A stretch of 64,000 bases of DNA from assembly GCA_030427885.1 (NCBI GenBank), contig JAUICM010000003.1, forward strand, positions 186,001-250,000, written 5' to 3'. Every line of letters starts with the position of its first letter. Within the stretch, counting starts at the first letter, position 1. The notes beneath the pieces were generated by a model. It was not told where the DNA came from. It saw nothing but the letters and a program-made list of their open reading frames with translations, and searched no databases. The position numbers were made by a program, and so were the translations under genes. The stretch comes from Rhodothermia bacterium. GTDB lineage: Bacteria > Bacteroidota > Rhodothermia > Balneolales > Balneolaceae. Shown one piece after another: positions 8,785-17,373 of the stretch.

Positions 8785-9738
8785 ATGTTTTTTTCCGGTT
8801 TTTTTGATGATTTCTCAGACTCTTTCAAAAACAGATCTGCGGAAGAAAAATACGACCTGGTCTTCAGCCGTCCCGGAGGCTACATCCTGGCTAAAATTTT
8901 GGGAGGCGGACTAAAGCTTTCCCCCAATGCGATCTCGCTTTTGGGAATGTTCATAGGTATGGTTGGCGGTGCAATGCTTTTCCGTCAGGATTCACTGCTC
9001 TACACCGGAATAGCTGGCTTTTTGATCACTCTGGCAGGCGTACTGGATAGTGCAGACGGACAGGCTGCTCGTTTGTATAACCGGCAGTCACAAATGGGGC
9101 GTTATTACGATGCCATCATCGATAATGTTGTTTTTATCAGCTGCTACATCGGGGCAATATTGTACTTTGTTGACACTTACACTCTTCTGGGATGTTTAGC
9201 CCTTGGTGCTGTTTCCGGAGCTGTTCATAGCATCAAAACCTGCATTTATGAATACTATAAAGGTGAATTCATCTTTTTCTGTGGCGGAACTGATAATCAA
9301 CGAAATGAAGATGCTGATTACTATCGGGAGCACTTTGTACGCAATACATTATTCGAAAAGTTTGTGTACATCGTTTTAGTCGATTATGTAAAAAAACAGC
9401 ATCGATTCAAGTTCCGAAGCGATGAGGTCACCAAACAATTTGAACAAGCCAAAGATAAGTATGGCAGTGACTTTGAACAGCTTTTTCTGAGCGAAACACG
9501 AGGAGCACTTAGCTGGTGGGCATGGGTTTCCGGGTCGAATGTTATGAGAAACGGAATTGTGATCTCATCCCTCTTCGGCCATTTTGATTACTTCGCCTTC
9601 CTGAATATTGCATCTTACGCCTTGTTTCTCCTGGCAGGCAAGGTTCAGCAACGCGCCGACCAGCGAGTCCTTGATCAGGTTAACAAGTGGGACCTTACTC
9701 AGTCTCCGAACGAAATGACTCAACTACAAGAGAAATAA
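8785..9738 (+). CDS. CDP-alcohol phosphatidyltransferase family membrane enzyme
   Basis: The family signature DG-x2-AR-x8-G-x3-D-x3-D is intact: it starts at Asp91 (DGQAARLYNRQSQMG, then RYYDAIID). Hydrophobic helices flank the motif on both sides. An unusual hydrophilic stretch of roughly 80 residues (about 165-245, from the RNEDADYY region on) interrupts the helices before the last membrane segments. The family joins an alcohol to a CMP- or CDP-activated partner at the membrane. In this cluster the partner could be CMP-aminoethylphosphonate plus diacylglycerol, giving a phosphonolipid, or CDP-diacylglycerol plus an alcohol. The 3' end overlaps the convergent MMPL gene by 44 bases. Confidence 0.9.
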   Translation: MFFSGFFDDFSDSFKNRSAEEKYDLVFSRPGGYILAKILGGGLKLSPNAISLLGMFIGMVGGAMLFRQDSLLYTGIAGFLITLAGVLDSADGQAARLYNRQSQMGRYYDAIIDNVVFISCYIGAILYFVDTYTLLGCLALGAVSGAVHSIKTCIYEYYKGEFIFFCGGTDNQRNEDADYYREHFVRNTLFEKFVYIVLVDYVKKQHRFKFRSDEVTKQFEQAKDKYGSDFEQLFLSETRGALSWWAWVSGSNVMRNGIVISSLFGHFDYFAFLNIASYALFLLAGKVQQRADQRVLDQVNKWDLTQSPNEMTQLQEK

Positions 9739-12103
9739 GAAAGGTAGACAGGAGCGTCCCGGATATTCCTGCAATTGCCAGGTCCCCAATCGACTCCATT
9801 CCCGGGTGATCGATAAAGAGTAAGCCCATGAAACCCAGGATGGTAGTTACTGAACACGCAGAAAGAACCGGAAACTTATCCTTCAGAAAATGAGGAAGAA
9901 ATACTTTGCGGTAATTTTTCAAAGAGTCTACTAAATGGATCCCGTTATCCGCCCCAACACCAATTATGATCGGAAAAACAATCACATTGTACAGATTGAT
10001 GTCGAATCGAAAGATCAGTTTCAGTCCCAGTAGCATCATAAATGTGAGTAGCAGTGGAGCAACAGCTATCAAGGTATCTTTGAAGGAGCGGTAATACACC
10101 AGCAACAGCACTACAATAGTGAGCATTGGTGTCAGAAACAGGTAGGTCGATTCATTGATCAGCAATTCCAGAATACTTGAGGCAATGATCGAAGTACTAG
10201 CAGCATAATATTCCCTTCCTGAATCCAGTATCATGGTACCTGAACTTTTACGGAACATGATGGATGTCTCGCCATTGGATAAACTCATTTTAGGATAGAT
10301 GATTACCATCGGTGCTATCGAACCATCCTGAAAGAAAAACCTGTTTCTGATATATTTTGGCAGATTTTCCACTGTGGGAGGAACCGTCGCAAGGGCAATG
10401 TCAATAAATTCCCGGGCCTCATCACCTGCACTTTCCAGGTAGTCCTTGTTTCTGGTTATCAGGCCCAAAATTGAGTCGATTTTCTCCTTCTTTGTCTCAA
10501 ATTCTTTTTCATTGGCAGGATATCTTGCTGAAAACGACTCCACCCTTTCTATATCAGTATAGGAGTTGTCCAGACCATTGCGAATGTGATCGAAGAGCTC
10601 TTTCGATTCTTCAATTGTGTCTGTGATGTAAAAAGAAGGCTCATGATAATCGGCCCCGGTATTGACCTCTCCTGAAAGATCCCGAAATTCACTTGGTTTA
10701 GATTCCGGCTCCAGATCCGAAAAGCTAAAATTGAAACTCAGGTGGGATGATCCAAAAAAAGCGAAGCCTCCAATCACAATTAAGATACCCGGCAGGAGCA
10801 TTCTGTTGAGCGACCTGTTAGCAGAAACTTTATCCGCAAAACTACTGCTAATTGCTTCATCTTCCTGTTCATCATCAGCTTGCTTTCCCAATGATGGCGA
10901 GACCAGTAAAAACAAATAAGTAGAAATCAGATTCACAATGATGTTAATGAAAAAGATCATCCCGAAATGACGGAATCCATCAAAATCGGCGAATATGAGA
11001 CTCATGATCGCAAGCCCGGTAGTGAGACAACTTAAGATGATGGGTTTAGTCGAGGAAAAGTAGGAGCTGACAACACCTTTTAGCCCCGATGTATCGAGTA
11101 CTCCTTTTTTGTTGATAGAATATACATGGAGGATGTAATCAAGATTGATCCCAAAAAGTATACTGAATATGATCCCCGTAAATACATTGATCTCATCAAA
11201 CAGAAAAGACGATATCCCAAGTGAGATCACGAACCCTGAGAACAGAATAAAAAACACGATGATCAGGTCTGAAATTATATAAAACGGTTTATATCCTGTT
11301 CCTCTGTTCACATATAACATGTACCCGATCAGAAACAGAAACAGACTCAGAACTCCAATTATGAGAGCCTTTGAAACGGAATACTGAATATCGTTGATCT
11401 TATCATACTGGCTGACGTAGGAGCCTCCCCAGAAAAAATCAAGATGAGGATATTGTTGTTCCAGCTCTCCGGCCTTTTCAAGCAAAATATTATACGCCCC
11501 TTCAACTTTGTTGTAATCACTCTTTACAAAGTCAGGTATGAAGCTAACCCGGATCACAGTACTGTCTTCATTGATTGAATATCGCCTTGAGTTGGACACT
11601 TCCTCCAGCAACACTGAACTCTCAGCAGCTATTTCAAGCTCATTTTCCCCATTGCTGGTATCTTCATCCATTTCTACATAAAATGGATTTTCCTCCATCT
11701 TCTTTTGATCTATGTACTCTTTCAGATCTTCAAAAGTGGCATCTAACTCATCCATTGTCATCAGATACAAAGCTGAATACCGGATATCATACAGATCGTT
11801 CTCAAGTTCTGCTGCCCTGAAGATCTTTGCCCCCTGATCCTTCAGCTCAAGTATATCAACAGTAATCGCTTTTGCTTTAGTGACCAGGTAATCTCCATCG
11901 TCCGATCGTATGATGAGATCGAATCCACCCTCACTGTTGTTCAACCTTGATAGCTCCCGATAGGTTGAGAGGTGTACGTTTTCGGTTGGTAATAAGGCTA
12001 TCAGCTCTCCGTTAAATTCAAGGTTCATACTTCTGTTTAGCGCATAAGCGAACAGAGCACAATAGATCAGGATAAATACAATTAACAGGTTCCTGGGCTT
12101 CAT
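9695..12103 (-). CDS. MMPL/RND-family exporter, probable lipid transporter
   Basis: The 802-residue chain has the internal duplication typical of MMPL/HpnN proteins. There is a first transmembrane helix at residues 5-25, a large periplasmic domain to about 230, and a helix bundle with FTGIIFSILFGINLDYILHV. A seventh helix near 435, a second periplasmic domain and a final bundle with VIIGVGADNGIHLVDSL follow. The GxxxDY/GxDN elements in helix 4 and 10 regions match proton-relay positions of the family. Family members export lipids and hydrophobic molecules. Its start overlaps the AEP transaminase stop by 4 bases, so its cargo is probably the phosphonate-containing lipid made by the operon. Confidence 0.88.
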   Translation of the reverse strand: MKPRNLLIVFILIYCALFAYALNRSMNLEFNGELIALLPTENVHLSTYRELSRLNNSEGGFDLIIRSDDGDYLVTKAKAITVDILELKDQGAKIFRAAELENDLYDIRYSALYLMTMDELDATFEDLKEYIDQKKMEENPFYVEMDEDTSNGENELEIAAESSVLLEEVSNSRRYSINEDSTVIRVSFIPDFVKSDYNKVEGAYNILLEKAGELEQQYPHLDFFWGGSYVSQYDKINDIQYSVSKALIIGVLSLFLFLIGYMLYVNRGTGYKPFYIISDLIIVFFILFSGFVISLGISSFLFDEINVFTGIIFSILFGINLDYILHVYSINKKGVLDTSGLKGVVSSYFSSTKPIILSCLTTGLAIMSLIFADFDGFRHFGMIFFINIIVNLISTYLFLLVSPSLGKQADDEQEDEAISSSFADKVSANRSLNRMLLPGILIVIGGFAFFGSSHLSFNFSFSDLEPESKPSEFRDLSGEVNTGADYHEPSFYITDTIEESKELFDHIRNGLDNSYTDIERVESFSARYPANEKEFETKKEKIDSILGLITRNKDYLESAGDEAREFIDIALATVPPTVENLPKYIRNRFFFQDGSIAPMVIIYPKMSLSNGETSIMFRKSSGTMILDSGREYYAASTSIIASSILELLINESTYLFLTPMLTIVVLLLVYYRSFKDTLIAVAPLLLTFMMLLGLKLIFRFDINLYNVIVFPIIIGVGADNGIHLVDSLKNYRKVFLPHFLKDKFPVLSACSVTTILGFMGLLFIDHPGMESIGDLAIAGISGTLLSTFLISLVVESFRSETE

Positions 12104-13191
12104 TGATTTGCTAAATACTCCCGGATTACCTCGCCAACATACTTCATATCCTCTTTATTAAGGTCACCGATAACAGCCATCCTGAAGGTTTTATTTTCCG
12201 GTATAACCCCGGGATATACAGTAATATTCCTTTCGTATAAATAGTCATGGAAGTCATCAAATCCTTTCGGTAGTTTTTCGTCCAGATTTATGGCCATCAA
12301 TATTTTTGATTGTTGCTCCATAGGAAGAAAGAAAGTAAACCCGAGCTCTTTCATCAAATCATACAGCATCTGCCAGTTTTCCTGATACCTTTCCCATCTT
12401 GCCTGAACCGTTTCCTCTATGGTCTCCTCTATCGCCTTATGGAAAGCATAGCTGATCTGAACAGGAGGAGTGAACCGAAGCTGATTCTTCTCCTTCAAAT
12501 GATACCATTGCTTGTAAATATCAAAATAGAAGTTCCGAGTATTATCTTTTAGTTCATCCAGCTTATCTTTATGAAATACCACAAAAGCCAGACCAGCCAT
12601 TCCCTGGATACATTTATTTGATGAAGCCGCCAGATAGCTCACTTTGGTTTTCATCAGATCAATCGGATACCCTCCGTAAGAGCTCATTGCATCCACAATC
12701 AGATCAATACCCAGTTCCTCGCATAATTCAGCTGCATCTTCGAGAGGATTCATCATCCCGGTAGACGTCTCATGATGGATCATTGCCAAATGGGTAAAAT
12801 CTCCAGCAGATAACTTTTCTTTTATCAGGGTCAGATCCGGATACTCGCCGTATTTATGGACAGTATCAAAATTCAAGCCGTAAGAGTGGCATATATCAGC
12901 CATTCTGATTCCATACGCACCGTTTTTTACGATCAGAACTTTCGAATTCTTACCAATCGCAGAAGTTAACATAGCCTCAACTGCTCCGGTTCCACTGGCC
13001 GGAAACATACAGGCTTCATACTCACCTTCTCCGTTCCCGATCTTAACCAATCCTTCAACAATATCCTGCATCAGGTCTCCGAATTCATCCTCTCTGGGAC
13101 AAATATCATTTACAACCAGCGCTTTTTTTACTGAATCGGAAGTTGTACCCGGACCGGGGTTTAGTAAGATCTTTCTTTCCAGATCATTCAT
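12100..13191 (-). CDS. phnW: 2-aminoethylphosphonate:pyruvate aminotransferase-like enzyme
   Basis: A fold-type I aminotransferase of 363 residues with the PhnW-like opening (KILLNPGPGTTSDSVKKAL), the SGTGAVEAML cofactor loop and DAMSSYGG. The probable pyridoxal phosphate lysine is Lys193 in ASSNKCIQGMAG. PhnW is best known from degradation of AEP. Beside PEP mutase and phosphonopyruvate decarboxylase it should run in the synthetic direction, aminating phosphonoacetaldehyde to AEP. One base separates its start from the decarboxylase stop. Confidence 0.92.
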   Translation of the reverse strand: MNDLERKILLNPGPGTTSDSVKKALVVNDICPREDEFGDLMQDIVEGLVKIGNGEGEYEACMFPASGTGAVEAMLTSAIGKNSKVLIVKNGAYGIRMADICHSYGLNFDTVHKYGEYPDLTLIKEKLSAGDFTHLAMIHHETSTGMMNPLEDAAELCEELGIDLIVDAMSSYGGYPIDLMKTKVSYLAASSNKCIQGMAGLAFVVFHKDKLDELKDNTRNFYFDIYKQWYHLKEKNQLRFTPPVQISYAFHKAIEETIEETVQARWERYQENWQMLYDLMKELGFTFFLPMEQQSKILMAINLDEKLPKGFDDFHDYLYERNITVYPGVIPENKTFRMAVIGDLNKEDMKYVGEVIREYLANQ

Positions 13192-13192
13192 G

Positions 13193-14323
13193 TCATTCCT
13201 CTCCTTCAGATATAAATTTCATGAAGTCTTTCTTGTTGTCTTTGGGAGCTATTGTCGGCCTTCCCAGCTCTTTACGGGAACCTGTTTTTGTCATTATTTC
13301 CAGCAATACAGGACCTTCATGTGTTACGAATTCAGGCAGTACTTTTTCTAATTCTTCTCTTGTTGAAATACGAAAGGCATTCTTGTATCCACAGGCATCG
13401 GCTATCTTTCCAAAATCTGTCACAAATCCGGCCGTTGGCTGACCTCCAACCGATTCATGGGCACCGTTATTAATCAAAATGTGTTTAAAGTTCTTCGGTG
13501 CAAGTTCACCGATAACTGCCAGTGAACCCATGTGCATGATCATAGCCCCATCACCATCAATGCAATATACTTTTCGTCCACTTTTTTCAAGGGCTATTCC
13601 CAGAGCGATCTGTGATGCATGCCCCATACTTCCGACTGTCAGGAAATCGCGTTGATGTCCCTGATTCTTTTCAGCTCTGAGCTCAAACAACTCCCTGGAA
13701 GTCTTGCCTGTTGTAGATACTACTATGTCAGAATCCCCCAAATGAGCTGAGATCACTCTCAGAACTTCTTCTCTTTTGAGTGTGTACACTGATGATGCCT
13801 CTTCGGATTTCAGCACGTATTCCTCAAAAGTATCCGGTGGTACCAGCAAGGCCGAAGGCCCTGAAGTTTTTTGTATGGTTTGAATTACTTCCAAAACCTG
13901 CTCTCTGGCTTTATCTTCCTCCCCTGATAAAATTATATAAGGAAGTTCCAGAGCCTGAAGCTGAGCCTCCATGGTTCGGCCCTGTTTTACATGCTGTGGC
14001 TCGTCTTTTTTACCAGGCTGACCCCTCCATCCGATCATAAGCAGCATAGGAATAGAATACACCTCGTTATCGACAAGTGAAGTAAGCGGATTTACTGTAT
14101 TTCCAAAACCTGAGTTTTGCATATACACCATCGGTATTTTTCCAGTTGCCAGATGATATCCAGCTGCAATACCAATGGCCGCGCCTTCATTTGCTGCTAT
14201 GATCCTGCTACCCTGATCGAAAGCATAGGAGCAATAGTATTTCAACAAAGAGTCAGGAACACCAAGGCTAAAATCGACTCCCTGATCTTTTAGCAGTTCA
14301 TATAAGAATGCTGGTTTTAACAT
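13193..14323 (-). CDS. ppd: Phosphonopyruvate decarboxylase
   Basis: This 376-residue ThDP enzyme is the normal length for Ppd. It carries the catalytic Glu region in the N-terminal domain (AANEGAAIGIAAGYHLATG, MQNSGFGNTVNPL) and the ThDP/Mg motif GDG near residue 257 ending in NN about 28 residues later (INNGAHESVGGQ). It decarboxylates phosphonopyruvate to phosphonoacetaldehyde, the step that pulls the unfavourable PEP mutase reaction forward. It lies 7 bases downstream of the PEP mutase gene. Confidence 0.94.
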   Translation of the reverse strand: MLKPAFLYELLKDQGVDFSLGVPDSLLKYYCSYAFDQGSRIIAANEGAAIGIAAGYHLATGKIPMVYMQNSGFGNTVNPLTSLVDNEVYSIPMLLMIGWRGQPGKKDEPQHVKQGRTMEAQLQALELPYIILSGEEDKAREQVLEVIQTIQKTSGPSALLVPPDTFEEYVLKSEEASSVYTLKREEVLRVISAHLGDSDIVVSTTGKTSRELFELRAEKNQGHQRDFLTVGSMGHASQIALGIALEKSGRKVYCIDGDGAMIMHMGSLAVIGELAPKNFKHILINNGAHESVGGQPTAGFVTDFGKIADACGYKNAFRISTREELEKVLPEFVTHEGPVLLEIMTKTGSRKELGRPTIAPKDNKKDFMKFISEGEE

Positions 14324-14330
14324 GTTCTCC

Positions 14331-15623
14331 TTAATTAGGCAGGATCTCCAGGATCTCCTTGATGGACATGCAGTATTTATCTGCTTCCAGCGATCGCTTG
14401 TTCTCCAGGATCGTCTCCGCTGTTTTTTTCATCGCCGGAAAAGCACTTCTTAGGAGATGGTTCGCATAGATCACCACGCTGAAGCCAGCTTCATACAGTT
14501 CATCTTCAGTAAACTGGTTGTATGAAGAAGGAACAGATATCACCGGGACCTTATACTCAAATTTCTTGTATTCCTTCATAAACTCCATGATCTCAGAACC
14601 ATCTTTATGCCGGCTGTGGATCATGATCCCATCGGCTCCTGCTTCGATATATGCTTTTGCCCTTTTCAGAGCTTCTTCCATTCCAGCATTTGCGATCAGG
14701 CTTTCAATCCGGGCAATGATCATAAAGTCAGAAGTTAGCTGTGCTTTCTTACCGGATGATATCTTCTCACAAAACACATCAATATTTTCCAGTTCCTGCT
14801 TTACATTCGTACCAAACAGTGAATTTCTTTTTAGTCCAGATTTATCTTCAATGATCATTGCGGAAACACCCAGGCGCTCCATGTTTTTGACCATCATTGT
14901 AAAATGCTCGGTCAAACCACCAGTATCGCCATCCAGTATGATCGGTTTTGTGGTTACTTCGAGGATGTCGTTTATAGTCTGAATCCTGGATGTTCTGTCT
15001 ACATACTCAGTATCTGGTTTTCCTTTAGCTGTTGAGTCGGTTAAGCTACTCACCCACAGGGCGTCAAATTCTCTTAATTCCCCTTCGGCTTCCACTTTGG
15101 TCTCTTCCACGATCAATCCGGAAATCCCGTTATGTGCTTCCAAAACCCGTACGATGGGTTTCGCTGCCAGCAAACGACGAAGCATTCTCCTCCTAATATC
15201 CGGAGTAGTACCTACTTCCCGCATGGCATTTCTCAAGCCTGTGGATGAGATCCCGTCTGTGTAATCCGGTTCAACGAGTTGCCCATCCCATTCCTTCAAA
15301 ATCCGGATCACTTTATCACGAATATGCTTCTGAGGCCCAACCTGCCAATCAGTTCCATGAACCACATAATCTGGCCTCAATGCTCTCAGATTCTTTTCAT
15401 AGTCCAGTTCTTCCTGCAAGATCACTTTTGATACGCCCTTAATATTTTCCAGAATTCGTTTACGTTCCTCATACTCCAAAAATGGCATCCGGCTATATTT
15501 GGTTACTGCTTCATCAGATAGTAACCCTACCGTGACCTCTCCCAATTCCCGGGCTTTCTCGATTATATTAATATGACCGTGATGTATGAGATCTGTACCC
15601 ATACCCACATATACTTTTTTCAT
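14331..15623 (-). CDS. pepM: PEP mutase with N-terminal cytidylyltransferase-like domain
   Basis: Two domains are fused in 430 residues. The first (about 1-140) is a nucleotidyltransferase of the GCT/TagD type with HHGH at residues 14-17 and ISSTG near residue 125, a variant of the RTxGISTT motif. The second (about 155-430) is PEP mutase with the diagnostic EDK-x5-NS motif at residues 259-268 (EDKSGLKRNS) and LDGDTGG. PEP mutase forms the carbon-phosphorus bond of phosphonopyruvate from PEP. The N-terminal domain suggests a phosphonic acid, perhaps a product of this pathway, is nucleotidylated; this part is inference. It is the first gene of the operon running to the MMPL exporter. Confidence 0.95.
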   Translation of the reverse strand: MKKVYVGMGTDLIHHGHINIIEKARELGEVTVGLLSDEAVTKYSRMPFLEYEERKRILENIKGVSKVILQEELDYEKNLRALRPDYVVHGTDWQVGPQKHIRDKVIRILKEWDGQLVEPDYTDGISSTGLRNAMREVGTTPDIRRRMLRRLLAAKPIVRVLEAHNGISGLIVEETKVEAEGELREFDALWVSSLTDSTAKGKPDTEYVDRTSRIQTINDILEVTTKPIILDGDTGGLTEHFTMMVKNMERLGVSAMIIEDKSGLKRNSLFGTNVKQELENIDVFCEKISSGKKAQLTSDFMIIARIESLIANAGMEEALKRAKAYIEAGADGIMIHSRHKDGSEIMEFMKEYKKFEYKVPVISVPSSYNQFTEDELYEAGFSVVIYANHLLRSAFPAMKKTAETILENKRSLEADKYCMSIKEILEILPN

Positions 15624-15725
15624 TTCAAAAAGTGCTTAAATTCTAACATTGATCCCGCTAAAATACACCAACTCCTGTAAAAATCGGAGAAAGATTTTAA
15701 GAGATATTTTATCCTTATCCGGTTT

Positions 15726-15733
15726 TATTTTTG
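15726..15733 (+). promoter_or_regulatory. Possible Bacteroidota-type -7 box for the histidine kinase
   Basis: TATTTTTG matches the Bacteroidota -7 consensus TAnnTTTG. It would give a leader of about 65 bases before the chosen ATG. No TTTG is seen at the expected upstream spacing, so the call is weak. Confidence 0.25.
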
Positions 15734-15807
15734 GAGGAGAATATTAAGAATACTTATTGGCAACTCTCCGGCATCAAAACTATACTTCGCAAAAAAACAG
15801 CCCGTGT

Positions 15808-17001
15808 ATGAACATTCCTATTCCTGAAAATGAATTCGATCGGCTGATCGACTTGTCAGAGCTTGACCTGGATTACAGCGAACTTCACCAGAATCTTGCC
15901 GATCTAACCAGTCTGGCTACAAAGGTCACCGGTATTCGGTTTTCTCATATTAATCTCATTGATGGTTTTACCCAGTGGACGGTTGCCTATCAGGGGCTGG
16001 AAGGCTCGCAAATGAATCGTGAGGATTCTGTTTGTACCTATACGATTACACAGGACCTGGATTTTGAAGTTTTTGATCTCAGCAACGATCAACGATTTCA
16101 GGACAAAGAATATGTTCGCAGCGGAGAGAAGCTCAGATATTATTATGGTATTCCTCTGAAAACTGATAATGGAAATAATATTGGAGCTTTGTGTGTATTA
16201 GATCCGGATCTTAAACAACTTGATCCGGAGAAGAAAGAGCTTCTTAAGCTTATCGCAAATGAGATCGTACAACGGATTCAATACCTTTCCCTGACAAAAT
16301 CGCTTAAAGAACAAATTCAGATACTCAACGATCAACAACGTAAAATATGTCATGATATAAGGGGGCCTATAGGCGGAATTGTGGGTATTGCAGAAATGAT
16401 CGAAGAGGATATCCAGGATAATAATTTTGATGAGGTCTCTGAGATGATCTCCATACTTAAGAAGGGAGGTGAATCCGTGCTGGAAATGGCGGAAGACGTG
16501 ATGAATGAGACCACCAAACGTAACGGTCCGGGAGTACATCAGATAAGTATGGATTCCTTTTGCCAAAAACTGAACGAATTATACCAGCCACAGGCTCATG
16601 CAAAAGATATTATTCTGAATATTGAAGCGGATGAATCCACCGAACAAGTATATTTTTCCCGCTCTAAGCTCACCCAGATTGTGGGGAACCTGATCTCGAA
16701 TTCGATAAAATTCACCGAGCCAAAGGGTACTGTTTCCGTAAATCTTGATATAAACCGAAACAGTAAAACCACTAAAGAACTCCATGTTTCGGTATCTGAT
16801 ACCGGAATCGGGATATCTGAAGATAAAATAGCTGACATACTATCTGGTTCAGCACAAAGTTCTGGCGGCACCTCCGGAGAATCAGGTTTTGGCTATGGCC
16901 TTAAACTGGTACGGTATCTTGTCCAAAAAGCGAATGGCTCCATTGATATAGAATCTCAACAAAAATCAGGCACAACTTTTAAACTTATTATTCCGATCTA
17001 G
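15808..17001 (+). CDS. GAF-domain sensor histidine kinase
   Basis: The chain has a GAF domain (about residues 25-160, with GIPLKTDNGNNIGALCVLD), a dimerisation helix with the phospho-acceptor His182 (KICHDIRGPIGGIVGIAEMI) and a HATPase domain with N-box ISNSIKFTE, DTGIGI and GFGYGLKLV. There are no membrane helices, so it senses an internal signal. The ATG chosen gives 397 residues and the usual short lead to the GAF domain. An in-frame TTG at 15757 would add 17 residues without homology signs. No response regulator lies next to it. Confidence 0.88.
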   Translation: MNIPIPENEFDRLIDLSELDLDYSELHQNLADLTSLATKVTGIRFSHINLIDGFTQWTVAYQGLEGSQMNREDSVCTYTITQDLDFEVFDLSNDQRFQDKEYVRSGEKLRYYYGIPLKTDNGNNIGALCVLDPDLKQLDPEKKELLKLIANEIVQRIQYLSLTKSLKEQIQILNDQQRKICHDIRGPIGGIVGIAEMIEEDIQDNNFDEVSEMISILKKGGESVLEMAEDVMNETTKRNGPGVHQISMDSFCQKLNELYQPQAHAKDIILNIEADESTEQVYFSRSKLTQIVGNLISNSIKFTEPKGTVSVNLDINRNSKTTKELHVSVSDTGIGISEDKIADILSGSAQSSGGTSGESGFGYGLKLVRYLVQKANGSIDIESQQKSGTTFKLIIPI

Positions 17002-17002
17002 T

Positions 17003-17034
17003 TTTGAAGTAATAGGTGAAAGGGCTTAACTTTG
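17003..17034 (+). promoter_or_regulatory. Bacteroides-type promoter of tRNA-Pro
   Basis: TTTG at 17003-17006 and TAACTTTG at 17027-17034 are 20 bases apart, the arrangement known for the primary sigma factor of Bacteroidota (TTTG, about 19-21 bases, TAnnTTTG). Transcription would start about 10 bases before the mature tRNA. This is the clearest promoter in the window. Confidence 0.55.
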
Positions 17035-17050
17035 ATAACTCAATATTGTT

Positions 17051-17124
17051 CGGGGCGTGGCGTAGCCCGGTAGCGCGCTCGGCTGGGGGCCGAGAGGTCG
17101 CAAGTTCAAATCTTGTCGCCCCGA
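17051..17124 (+). tRNA. tRNA-Pro (anticodon GGG)
   Basis: A full cloverleaf can be folded. The acceptor CGGGGCG pairs with CGCCCCG, followed by discriminator A. The D arm contains AGCCCGGTAGC. The anticodon stem CTCGG/CCGAG encloses the loop CTGGGGG with GGG at positions 34-36, and the T arm is GCAAG-TTCAAAT-CTTGT. The C1-G72 pair is typical of bacterial tRNA-Pro. The 3' CCA is not encoded. Confidence 0.93.
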
Positions 17125-17132
17125 CTTGTACA

Positions 17133-17167
17133 AAGAAGGATGTTAGTTAAGCTGGCGTCCTTCTTTT
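17133..17167 (+). terminator. Probable terminator after tRNA-Pro
   Basis: AGAAGGA and TCCTTCT form a 7-bp stem with a loop of about 18 bases, followed by TTTTA. The loop is long, and the hairpin overlaps the start of the decayed GIY-YIG frame. Confidence 0.45.
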
Positions 17168-17373
17168 ATATACTGAACCTGCATTATTATGGACATACTT
17201 CTGACTTAGAAAAAAGGCTCTTCAGTCGTAATTCCTCCCAAAACAAATACACCCGGGGCAAAAGGCCTTGAAGGCTCAAAGGATACACAGAATGTGACTC
17301 CAAAAGTGAAGCTTCACACATTGAGAACAAGCTCAAGGCAATGAAAAACCCTCAAGAGCTTACTTCTGGCTAG
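17140..17373 (+). pseudogene. Decayed GIY-YIG endonuclease gene
   Basis: Reading from the ATG at 17140 gives FFYILNLHYYGHTSDLEKRL, which matches the opening of small GIY-YIG nucleases (YxYIL...YYIGHTSDLEKRL). After NKYTRGKRP comes a TGA at 17269 exactly where these proteins have Trp (KRPW). The same frame continues with YTECDSKSEASHIENKLKAM and stops at TAG 17371. The family's middle part (about LxEHN and KLVYxE) is partly degraded and a few residues before HYY are missing. The frame is therefore broken by at least one nonsense change and small deletions. It sits in the gap of about 345 bases between tRNA-Pro and the next protein gene. Confidence 0.65.

Noticed and set aside
14518-14982. 154-residue frame opposite PEP mutase
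   Set aside because: It is antisense to the catalytic core of PEP mutase, whose motifs are intact; long shadow frames are common opposite such genes.
16198-16566. 122-residue minus-strand frame
   Set aside because: It is antisense to the histidine kinase dimerisation region and shows no signal or family pattern.
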